Of a DNA stretch of 64,000 nucleotides, positions 12,277 through 22,661 are shown piece by piece (position 1 is the stretch's first letter; the number at the start of each line of letters is the position of its first letter). The notes below the pieces were generated by a model, which was not told the DNA's origin, did no database searches, and saw nothing but the letters and a program-made list of their open reading frames with translations. The DNA is from Salvia splendens (lineage: Eukaryota; Streptophyta; Magnoliopsida; Lamiales; Lamiaceae). Made by a program: the position numbers and the translations under genes. The stretch spans positions 41,751,576-41,815,575 of the forward strand of contig NC_056036.1 of assembly GCF_004379255.2 (NCBI RefSeq), in the 5' to 3' direction.

Positions 12277-13262
12277 TGTTGGTTTCTGGGATTACAAGAT
12301 AACAAAACCGGGCGTAATACAACCCAAAAGAAGGAATACAAAAAGAACTGAAGTTACAACGAAAATGAAACGACTAAACCAGTATGCTATGACAGCCGAG
12401 TCGAGGAGGCCTCTTCCCGCAAGACGAGATACGCCCCGGTAGTGCTCTCGGTTTGGCGTGTCGTCCCCAAAGGTAAAACGGCTACGTCTCTTCTGATGCA
12501 GCACCGCAATCAGCAGAGCTCCGGCGAACGGGATGGAGGAGAGGGCAGAGCTTCGACAGAAAGACAATGCAGGGAGAGGGAGAGAGCTTATGCAGAGAAT
12601 GCTTGTAGGTGTGTGTCCTAATGCAGTGGTATGGCTAGCCTATTTATAGGCCAACCACCATGCAGGGTCAACCAGCCATTGAAGGCTCATCATGGCAAAA
12701 ACGTAACCGACGTCGGTTACAGGCGTGTGGCTGTAATGTGCCACCCGTGTGTGGAGCGTGTGGATTTCTCACGTGGCAACCGTGACTGTGCCTCGCTTGA
12801 CAAGATCAAGATCGAGATCGGGCCCGAGGCCCGAGGCCCGCGAGCGCGAGCACGGGCACGGGCACGGGCTCGGGCGGGCGGGCGGCGGCGGCGGCGCGCG
12901 CGTGTGCGCGCGTGTGGGCTCTTTCACCCATCTTGGTCCACTATAATTATTAAGTAACATAAAGTCACTTAATTTATACACATTAAAGATGTGTTAATCC
13001 TCCAATGTGGGATAATTAACACTAGTTAATTATTCCCTAAGCTCCATCTCCAAGCTTTAATTAAAAGCTAATTATGCCCAACTTTAATCCACTATTTCTC
13101 ACTCACCGGAAATCGGATTTGAGAAAGTGAATATACTACATTTACCTACGTAAAATGTAGATCGACGCTATGTCATTTAATTTCACAAAATTAAATGTCT
13201 CGTCACATTTATTATTTGGTCAAAATCCATTGACCGGGCATATTTAATCCATGATTTTTACA
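12277..13262 (-). repeat. 5' LTR of the copia element (986 bp)
   Basis: Matches the 3' LTR base for base over the flanking arms that I compared, but is about 115 bp shorter inside U3 (around 12801-12890). Only two GATCGA-like units remain, the G-box is missing and the GC-rich patch is arranged differently. The TATA box is at 12648-12641 on the element strand. This copy would drive transcription of the element. Confidence 0.93.
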
Positions 13263-14860
13263 CACTTTCCATACATTTCATTTTCTTGTCTTTTCTCATT
13301 GAAAGATAGAAAGGAAAGGTGGCATTTTGATTGCAAATTATCCACATAACGTTTTCAATTGTTTTTGTAAAAAGTAGGGAAATGTAATTAGTCATCGATG
13401 GAATATTGGAATTGACCCTACTGTTGTTAGCAATTCTTTCTGGTAAAAAATAGTCGAACTTCTTCTCTTAAAACAGCAATTTTGATTGCTTTGATCATCG
13501 ATTGCTCAAATTGAGACGATTAGAATCCCTAACTTGCACTACAAAGCCTAGCTGACAACTTTTGCAGTTAACATCGATAAGACGCTGCAATGTTAGAATC
13601 GTCAGTTGAGAATTTTGTATCTCGGGTCGAGGGGATTCGCAACGTGATATAAATTCAATATGTAATCGAACTAGTTAGAACTAACACTTCAAGAACACAA
13701 AATGGCCTATTTTAAAATGCTAAAGTTGAATTACCAAATTGCCCCTTCCTCCACAAACAATACTCCCGTTGTTCTAACAAAAATGATTCATTATGATTCA
13801 TTTTCCTTTTTAGTCTGTTCCAACAAATATAACTCATTTCAGAAAATGAAAACACTATTTACTCTCCCCCATGACAACACAAAACAACATTACACAAAAT
13901 TTCATATAGTACTACAACAAATGGGACAGAGGCAGGCAGTAGTGTTTATAAAATGGTGTTTCACCATAAATTATAATAATATCATGAAAAGAAAATTCGT
14001 GCAGTTGACTAAATGTGTGTGACGTGGAGAAAGGTTAGTGGTGGGGCACAAACATAAATGAAATACTCCATTAAAACTAGCATCACCATATTAGGTCAAT
14101 CAGCAATAATAGGTAGGCCCCCTAGATGTGGGGGAAGGGGCAGTTTGGTCAATTATAAAGATGAAGTTGCAGACAATGAATGTGCATAATTTTCCAATTA
14201 TGCAAGTTGAACAATTCAAACAGCTAGTGTTTTTTGTTTGCTCAAAAATAAGTTGTTTTTATGAAGGTTGCTTAGAATCTCTGCAACAGAGACATCTGAT
14301 TTCTTTACCCACATTCAAATAAAAGGGCCATCTTCAATCTTCATCAACATATAAGTCTACCCAAAGCAAATACTACAAAAGCTGTTAGCATCAGTATTCT
14401 GGAAAGAAAGGGACTGGTATGGAATTTAACCTTTCGGTCGTTTTATATCCATCAGCAGTGACTGTGCCATATCTAAGACGGACCACTTATTCGGTTGGAT
14501 AATGAACCTTCCTTCTTCCTGTGACTGTAAGTGCAGCATGTAAATATCTAAAGGTTGCTTCAGCTTAAGGGGCATCTTTTAGTAAAGCCCTAGCAGTCAA
14601 ATGCACAAATGAATCACGGAATTCTTAGAAAAAGCAACCCAATTTAAATGGATAGCGAGTAGCTGTAGAATTTATCGTTTGCAAATGAAAACAAGACCAA
14701 AGGAGACATAGATGGAAAATACTACAAGCTGATGCATGTTGTTGCTTAAACTAAGCAATAAGGAAAAATCAAGAATATCAAAACTTTGTTGAGCAGTTTG
14801 AAGCAAAAAGATGGCATTACTCCTCCTAGTCCCCCTGTTATACTTGCTTAGGTCCCTTAC
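13263..14860. other. Intergenic region and likely 3' UTR of the mL60-like gene
   Basis: No supportable coding region. The frames at 13702-14022 and 14128-14322 have no recognisable domains. The stretch from about 14330 to 14860 has the base composition of transcribed sequence and probably includes the 3' UTR of the minus-strand gene ending at 14861. Confidence 0.55.
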
Positions 14861-16753
14861 TCATTTCGTCTGACCTTGGGAGCTTTGGTTATCCTTTACA
14901 ATATTTCGGGTACCTTCAGCCTGTGATACTTCTTGGGGAGGTGTCTCGGAGCATGCCCGCAAAACAGCCTCATTCTGAAAAGAAGATACTTAAATTAAAA
15001 CTAGAAAACATGAGAACTTCCCCCTAAACACTTAAGAACAAAACAAAGAAAGAAAATCAGAGCTCAAATTTACTGGAACATACAAATCATAACTTAGTTC
15101 TACAGATCAAAATTGTATCTGAGGGGTAGTGGTGCTTTATGTGATGCCATTAGGCTATTTGATAGGGGGGGGGGGAGAGAATCCTTTTTGATGTGTAGGA
15201 AAGCTGAAGATGCAGCCAGAAATCAAATAGAGGACCTGATATTCTACCTCTAACTTACTTTATTTGATCCAATATTTATGAGATTAGAATCTGAATAATG
15301 TTTTAGGTGTTGATTTCCTTTCCCACCCTTGTTCAGCATAGTTAATTGGGCAGCCCTACCTTTCAATTGAGTGTTCAACATAGTTAATTGGGCAGCCCTG
15401 CCTTGTAAAGTTGGTATTTTCTGTTACTTTAATTTTCCAGTAATACCAAATGAAATTTAAGTCTTCTTCTTTCATTGTTTCTCTGTCACTAGTGCTGCTC
15501 GAGTTTATTCAATCTTGAATAGTACCGGTAGACTTCAGGCATAGACTACTAAAGCTAAGTTTACTGACTTCTGAACATACCTAAGCACAGAGACGAGATC
15601 AAGGGTTTAAGCCACCCACTTAACTAAGTTCAATAATATTAGAACTAGTTCCTCTGTTATTTTTAGTCCCTTGAATTCATAACAATAGCTTGAAACAGGA
15701 AATCACACTAAAGAGAAATACCAGCAAATATATAAGTCTAGTACTCTGGTGAAACAAGAAGATCTTTATAAATACAATTACAACACATGAAATGTTCCGC
15801 GGAATCAAGAAATGAAGCTGTTGGTTCGGGGCAATGCCTCATCAGCCTCATGAACCGATGGGAGGCTGTAGCCCCCCATCCTACACCAGAAAAAAAGAAC
15901 GCCAGGCACATTTATATTTTTTGCAATGCTATTATCATCACGATTATAAAAGGATGGGAAAGCACAACCAGTTAGTTCATGAAGATTTCTAACAGTCTCT
16001 GAATAGTAGGGTTATGGCAGACTATTTCCTTTCAGTGGTAAGTAAAATCACAACATAATATTTTCGACGAGCAGTGATGAAAAGCAGGAATTAGTTTTAA
16101 AATATCCTCAAATTCACAGAAGCATTGCCGTAAATTCATCATGAGCTTTAATGAATCCAACGGCCAGCTAGAACATAGTTACACTCACCACACTTGAGAG
16201 TTTTGAATGTACAAACACAGTCATCATACAACGCACAGTCCATGATTCAGAAGAAAACATGCATTCAATATACAAGCTCATATATTCAACGTGGATGCCT
16301 ATTATTGCAACAGCAGCTAGTGATGTAGTTCACTCAATCTAAAAAATCCAATAACAGCCGATGAACGCACACATTTCCAAATTTCAGAAGCAAAAAATAA
16401 AACCCTAGAAAATTATTACTCCTATGTGAAGTCATTTATAAAGACTTCCATCAAACAGCTCGTGTGCAGAGTAGAAATTAGGTCAAATACTAAAAGATCA
16501 TTCCTTTCTTCGAGAAATTACAAACCTAATTGAAACCATTCTTCACAACAGCTGATTTAAGGGTTAATTTTGGTTGAATTGAAAAACAAAGGTGAAGTAG
16601 CTGAACCTGCCAAACGCGACGGAGGCGTTTCTTGGCATTGGCTTTGCGGGTGGGAGTGAGCTTTATTCTCTTCCAAACAAGGCCGCCGGAATCGTGTTTC
16701 TTCACCAGCTCCAGCACTCTCGTCCCAAAAAATGCACCCCACGCCGTCGACAT
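14861..16753 (-). CDS. Mitochondrial ribosomal protein L31/mL60-like small basic protein
   Basis: Two exons, 16753-16607 and 14974-14861, join in phase 0 to give an 86-residue protein. The first exon carries GGLVWKRIKL followed by TRKANAKKRLRRVWQ, a conserved basic block. The second begins NEAVLRAC and ends in a polar tail. The Trp/Lys/Arg-rich pattern fits the fungal mitochondrial large-subunit protein L31 family (mL60), and plant relatives of about this size exist as I remember them. The function, a structural part of the mitochondrial ribosome, is inferred. No clear cleavable presequence is visible, but the N-terminus (AWGAFFGTRVLELVKKH) could form an amphipathic helix. The intron is 1632 bp, far longer than the 261 bp coding sequence. 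The start codon is the first ATG after a T-rich promoter with TGGGCC elements. Confidence 0.7.
15331..15404. repeat. Two-copy 42 bp tandem duplication in the mL60-like intron
   Basis: The phrase CATAGTTAATTGGGCAGCCC occurs twice, at about 15337 and 15379, with similar flanks. It is a simple local duplication in the intron. Confidence 0.8.
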
Positions 16754-16819
16754 TGCTTCTTTTTGTTTTGAGAGAGAATAATTTTTTTGTATATATCCTT
16801 TTTAATCGTGTTAATTGTA

Positions 16820-16832
16820 TGGGCCAAGCCCA
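16820..16832 (-). promoter_or_regulatory. Paired site II (TGGGCY) elements upstream of the mL60-like gene
   Basis: On the gene strand TGGGCT and TGGGCC lie back to back about 70-80 bp before the start codon. Such pairs are known in plant promoters of ribosomal and mitochondrial genes, where TCP-type factors bind. Their presence supports the mitochondrial ribosomal assignment. Binding is inferred. Confidence 0.55.
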
Positions 16833-17000
16833 AATGGTGGAAATCATGGGCTTGAGTTTAAACATAGCATTAAATTTATATATAGCACCTCGAGCGTGGC
16901 CTCGCCAGTCCCGGTGAAACCACCCGCAAGGAATCTCTTCGTCACTGCGACTTACGACTAGTCCTACGTCGACCGTCACAAGACCCAACGTCGTCGTTGG

Positions 17001-18024
17001 TAGGAGTGAGCAAAATAACCGAAAATTGAATATTCAAACCGAATCAAATCAAAATTTAAGATTTGGTTCGGCTCGGTTTGATTCGATTTGGTTTAAATTT
17101 TTGGCAAATTAGGTTTTTCAGTTAGGATGTATAAAAATTGAAAATTAGATTTCTTTTTAATGTTATATATAGTATTTATTATATATTTTATCTGTTTTAA
17201 AAAAGTAGACTAGTTTTACCATTTTGGGTCCCCCCTCAAAATTAGACCAAGCCCAAATATGGAAAGTTTTGAACCAATTATACAGCACTAAGACCATCTC
17301 CAAGAGTACACTAAAATCTAAAATGAGATAGGTAAGCTCCTGTAGTACTAAAAATCCATCCTATTTTTTGTTTTTGAGAAAAAATGCCTATCTTTAGGTT
17401 TACACTAAACCAAAACCTAAAAGTTTTTCAAATTTTTTGAGTAAAAAAGGCATAACATAGATAATATTCTTTTAAGTTTGAGTTTAGTGTAAAAAATGGT
17501 TGGAGTAAAATCATATTTGATGTGATATTTACACTAAAATGAATTTGAGTTTAATGTAAATGATTGTAGATGCTCTAATAATATGAACACTATAATCAAC
17601 TAACATACATCACTTCTGCTACATTTTCCATCTTTCTTACTTTTTTCTCATTCTTCTCTTACTTTTCCAATTACACATTAAATTCGTTATTTACAAGTTT
17701 GTCTATTTTATTAGGGCGGAGGGAGTATTATACTAGTCGTGTTTTTTCATATAATTAATGTAATAATATTAGTAATTTTTGTGTTTATTGTAGAAAACAA
17801 ATTTTTGGATTTTTCGTTTTTTAGGACATATTGTGCCATATTGGTTTTTCAGGTTCGGTTTTTGTAGTATGTTTTTGCAATTTCGGTTTTTTTTTTGTTC
17901 GATCGGTTTTATAATTTGGATTTCGATTTTTCGGATAGTTTGGTTCAATTTGCATTCTCACAAAATTTTGGTTTTTCAATTTGGTCCGGTTTGGTTTGGC
18001 AAAAAAACTAAAAACTCACCCCTA
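17001..18024. mobile_element. Degenerate hAT-like MITE with nested insertions
   Basis: The left end TAGGAGTGAGCAAAA and the reverse complement of the right end (TAGGGGTGAGTTTTTAG) form an imperfect terminal inverted repeat. Subterminal regions are rich in AACCGAA/TTCGGTT motifs. The flanking 8-mers match only partly (5 of 8), so the element is old or the ends are off by a few bases. It contains a PIF-type MITE (17292-17575) and a Stowaway-like end (to about 17728). Confidence 0.6.
17292..17575. mobile_element. PIF/Harbinger-type MITE nested in the hAT-like element
   Basis: Ends GACCATCTCCAA and, reverse complemented, GAGCATCTACAA form terminal inverted repeats. Both sides carry TAA (17289-17291 and 17576-17578), the 3 bp TWA target typical of PIF/Harbinger. 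Length is 284 bp, non-coding. Confidence 0.7.
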
Positions 18025-21000
18025 CTCTTTTGACACGGGTGATCCTATATCGACCCTCCAAGGACCAAAAATCAATTTTTATTACAACTTCCTCATTAAT
18101 CAGCAGATTTTATCAAGACGCCACTCTATTACAAATCAAATGAGATAAGAATCAATTCCAATAGACTAATTTATTAGCTGAAAGAGTTCAATCGATCTAA
18201 TATGGAGTAATAAATTTATACTAAATGCTCATTACCTTCCTCAATGTCTCATGCTATTGCAATTAAAAATTATATTAGTTTCCTACTTTCCTTCAAACTA
18301 GAAACAAAATAAATAGGCATGATTATTTAATACAGCTCAATGAAATTGCAAAGCACATATGAACACGGTTAATACAATAAGGCTTTGACTATTAAAGTTC
18401 AACGAGATTGCAGAACATTAACGCGATTAACGAAATTAGGCGTGATTAATAATGTTTGGCCAGACTATAAAATAATAAATATTCAAAGTTTTTCAGGAAT
18501 TTGTTTAATTGTATCGATGATGGATTTTATTTTTTATATATAATGGAAATACAATTAAATGATACTTACTATTTTCACTGAATTTTGTTAGTAGATTTTT
18601 GTATCGATGATGAATTTGTCTATTTTTGTATACTACTCAATTCCTCTCAATTTTGGCCACGTTTAGATTAGCTTGAATAAACTTTACAAGGAATTAAGGA
18701 TTTGGGTTTAATATTTAAAGTTCAAAAGATGTATATGATCAAAAATTAAATCGCATGAGCAATCCCATTCCTTAACAATTTTAAAAATAATAAAATAATT
18801 AGGGTTGCAATTTTTTTGGAGAAACAAAATGTGTTTCTGTAAATATTTTAAGCGCCAAATACATACTATTGCATTTCAGTCAACGTACGAGACCATATAA
18901 TGAAATTAGTCACTTCCACATTATTTTACTCGTGGATATTAAGTTATTATTAGAGTAATAATTTATCAAAGTCAACAATTCAAAATAGTACTAGTATTAA
19001 AAAATAATGATATCTTTCAGATGCATTTGAAGATCTAGCCTAATAATCTATACATTTATAAAGAGAGTTTTGGAGATATTTATAATAATGTCATTTAGAC
19101 TAAAAATATAATTTAATTAGAACTAAATCTATTAATGAATTTGTACATTTAAATGCAGTCAGTTTTCATATACATATTTAGTTCAATTAACATTACAATA
19201 CATTTGATGAGATTAAAAAAATATTTTTTTTCCATGCACTAAATTTTTAATCGACAGTTTCATACTTGAATGCATTAATCAAGAAATGAGACTGAGTTTC
19301 ATACTTGAATGCATTGATCAAGAAATGAGATTGTTCTCATTCTAACTAAAAAGTTAAAAACGCTATGTGAAAGGGATTTACGTGGAACACGTATTGTCGT
19401 TTTTAATTATGACAATAGGAAGAGTTTGTATATTTGAATTCAAGAGACTCTTAATTATGAATGGAATGACAAGAGTCTTGCACATTTGAATCCATGAGAC
19501 ACACATTCATATCACCATCCAACAATATATAAACGAGCCCATACGTACACATTCTCAACCTAAAAATTGAAAAGGTACGGACGAACGGTGGTGGAGAATA
19601 AAGGGGAATAATTGGGGATGAAGCAGCACCGCTGCAAAACTCATTTCTCTTCACGCTATAATGAAATTCTAGTTACTAGGTATGATTTGTACATTTCAAT
19701 ACTACTTAATTATATATGTTTTCTTCTAATTTTCAAAACCCTAACATTTAGAAAGCCCTTTCACTAGATCCCAATCACGACATTAGCTATAGCCCTCTAC
19801 TATCAATAAGGATTATCAAGTAGGCTAACCCAGTGTAAGATATCGAATACAGATCTAAAACCCCCAAAATAGAATAAGTGATCAACAAAGTAAAACTGAA
19901 CTAGGACGGAGGAAGAATTTTATTGATATTTGGCTCATTTGTTGGTTATGATGAGTATATTTTAAAGTTGAGGGTTTAAGATTTAGGTTTCAAGGTTTGA
20001 GTTTTTAGTGTATAGGGTCACAATATTGCAATGAAATGAATGTTTTGAAAGATGATTGAGGGTAGTTAAAAAGGTATAATGAATATTATAGTGGCAATAA
20101 TCTAATTTTAAAGATTTATTTTAATACTATAAAATTATCTATTTGATAATCTCAGTATACTATTATAGTGAAATAGATAATTAATTTAACTATAATTTAT
20201 ATTTTATATCTTAATGAAAAATTATTATATTGATAAACTCACTTTTGTATGTATGCGTGAATGTTATTTAATACTAATAATTTATTTATTTTTAATATAA
20301 TTGTAATCTTTCTAAAATTGATATGCACACTTTAATTTAATTTTAGGTTTATTATCACAAATAATTATGGTAAATAGTGTTTAATATGCACCATACATAA
20401 ATATATTTTGAATTTTCTACATTCTCATTATTAATTAATTAATGAGATTAATTATGTTGTTTGAATGTTTCATTTTTATTTTTTCCGCTTCTTGATTCTC
20501 AATAATTAAATAAATTTTCATTCACATTAACTATAATTAGTAATTCATCATATTTATTTAAAAATTTATAAAGTTAAATTCACAATTGTTTATAATTTAA
20601 ACAAAATATTTCATAATTGAAAGAAAATAAAATGGACCGTGCATAGCAAGTTATTTTATAAAGTTTTATAAAAACAATTTTGCAAAGGTTTATTTACAAT
20701 TTGTTTCTTGTAGTATTGTAATTGTAAATATTTTGAATTATATGTGCGTAAGCCAATACGATCAAATATGCATTTGTTGGAAATCAATAAAAGAAAAAAG
20801 ATTTTTGGAAGATATGCATTAATATGTAAAACTCGATATACTCGAAAAGCGTCCTACTACTCATGCGTTTAAGAAATTGTAGTTACATTTAGACTGATCG
20901 AATCGAAAATCCAAAATTTATACAAATAACTAAGAGAAAGAATATGCAAGTGGGACAAACAATGTTGATACTTGATATAATGATATCTTAAATTCATATC

Positions 21001-21326
21001 TTCGTCTATTAGGAAGATAACTGAAAAATATTTCCAAGTTTGTCAAAACTTGGGAGAGAGTTCGTATCTTCAAAAAGTGGGCAGGTGGGTAAGAATTGGG
21101 CTCGAAGCACAAGGCACTCATCGAGCGACCAATACTCAACAAGTGACGACTCCTGGTCAGCAGGGTAGGAGCAAAAATGTAAGCTTCGAGCCAAGTGTGC
21201 GCATATGTGCCAGTTTACTCGAATAAAGGTGGCGAATAGCAAATGTAAGGGAAAACAGTGGCCTTGAGCAGTACAACGACGACTACTCCATCCACAGCCC
21301 GGCCAACAGACGCTTGAACTACGCCC
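18025..21326. other. AT-rich intergenic region
   Basis: No supportable gene. It contains a tandem duplication (19256-19333) and a possible decayed Helitron (a TCTATAC start near 19047 and a GTGCATAGC motif near 20638), which I could not confirm. The minus-strand frames at 20930-21365 have no recognisable domain. Confidence 0.55.
19256..19333. repeat. 39 bp tandem duplication
   Basis: Two adjacent 39 bp copies beginning AGTTTCATACTTGAATGC differ at only about two positions. It is a recent local duplication in non-coding DNA. Confidence 0.9.
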
Positions 21327-21329
21327 TAA

Positions 21330-21909
21330 GAGCATCAATAACCCCGGCCCGATCTCAGGCCCCAAGTCCCCTCCACGTCATCATTCATCTACAGTTGCGA
21401 CACAGGCCCCAACCCCAACTGCTCTAACCATGCAGGCCACAACCCGGGCCGCAACTAATAAATGACATTATTCACAACTCCAACTTATGTTACTCGTAAA
21501 ATAGAATACGTTGAGTAATTATAACACGAGAAATTCATTTTTAATACAAAAATAATAAATTATAAACTAAAAATATAAAAAAATTGAATATAAAAAAAGT
21601 GCAAATTTTTTTTTAAAAAGTGCAAAAAAAAAAGTGCAAAAATCTCGACCCCTTTCCCTCTCCATCTTCTTCCTCTTCCTCGTTCTTCTTCATCCCCCCT
21701 CCCTCTCCTTCTTCATCTTCTTCCTCTTCCAAATTAAAAATTCAGAAATCGTGAATAGTAGCGGCCCGAACAGTAGCGACCCCGGGAGATCTAACGCGAG
21801 GACGGGTCGGACCCCGGGACCGGCCTGGGCCGGAACTTCACGCCCTCCATCGCTTGTGCCGGGCAGGGCCTCGCGATTTGCGGCCCGGCCATCCACGTTA
21901 ACGATGCCC
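21330..21909. mobile_element. PIF/Harbinger-type non-autonomous element (580 bp)
   Basis: Terminal repeats GAGCATCAATAACC and (reverse complement) GGGCATCGTTAACG are flanked by TAA on both sides (21327-21329 and 21910-21912). The ends are GC-rich with GGCCC blocks, and the middle is an A-rich stretch followed by a long CT-rich tract (about 21650-21735). The open frame across it lacks any domain I recognise. Confidence 0.7.
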
Positions 21910-21912
21910 TAA

Positions 21913-22661
21913 GGAGGCTAACAAACACATAACGTATAATGTGGTGAATTTTAATTGTATAATTATTTGTGTGATTTTATATTTTTATTATATGGAGTAC
22001 TTATTTTCATTTTAATAAAATGATATAAATCATCTTTTATACTCCTAGTAAATTTCTTTCCAGCAATGCATATCTTATATTCCACTAATAAAATCTTAAT
22101 TACTGTATATTGTTTCACTACATTAACCAACTTTCTATTAATACCCTATTATAACTATTGGTGTGGAGTAGGGTAGGGAAGAACAAGTTTATATTTTTAA
22201 TTATATAATTATTTTTATGTTAATAAAATTCAAAATTCTAATTTTATTATAGATTTAATTCAATTTAAGCAATTAAGATACGGATGTGAATATGTAATAC
22301 TGAAAGGGATAATAAGAAATAGGATTTTGGATGTTCAAAAATTACTAAAATGATTGAAAAAGTGACGTGTATTTCATAAATGAGTATAAATTGAATTATA
22401 AAAAATCAAATGTGGATGATTCCACTCAAAATTCCATCTGAAATTAAAAATAGAAATACCGAGTGTTCCTCGATCTTACAATACTAAGCTTTGACGTAAC
22501 CAAAAATGGCGACTGCCTTCTCGCTCCTTTCCACATTATTATCTCTCCACACCTTCAATTCGATCTAGGGTTTCATCATCACTTACCAATTCTACCCTAT
22601 CACTTTCTCCTGATTGAAGCTTCATCGATTGCACTTATTTTTAGGAAATTAACCGAACGAA
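21913..22661. other. Intergenic region and 5' leader of the BAR gene
   Basis: AT-rich to about 22440, then a transcribed-looking leader. A 20-codon upstream frame runs from ATG at 22506 to TAG at 22566-22568, ahead of the main start at 22662. No TATA box is obvious, so the transcription start is unknown. Confidence 0.5.

Larger units (their letters stand above)
6106..13262 (-). mobile_element. Intact Ty1/copia LTR retrotransposon
   Basis: A 7157 bp element with two long terminal repeats (6106-7206 and 12277-13262) flanks one full gag-pol frame on the minus strand. On the plus strand each LTR runs TGTTGG...TTTACA, giving TG...CA ends. The flanks CACAT (6101-6105) and CACTT (13263-13267) form a 5 bp target duplication with one mismatch. 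A polypurine tract (element strand ATGTGGGGGAT) abuts the 3' LTR at about 7207-7217. Outside one GC-rich block I see no substitution between the LTRs, so insertion is recent. The gag and pol features suggest a Tork/TNT1-like lineage, which is a judgement from memory. The TIR-less structure, LTRs and domain order leave little doubt about the class. Confidence 0.95.

Noticed and set aside
19047..20665. Second possible Helitron (TCTATACATTTATAAAG start and ACCGTGCATAGC end)
   Set aside because: The 3' hairpin is poor and no CTRR end follows. The interior is plain AT-rich DNA, so the call is too weak.
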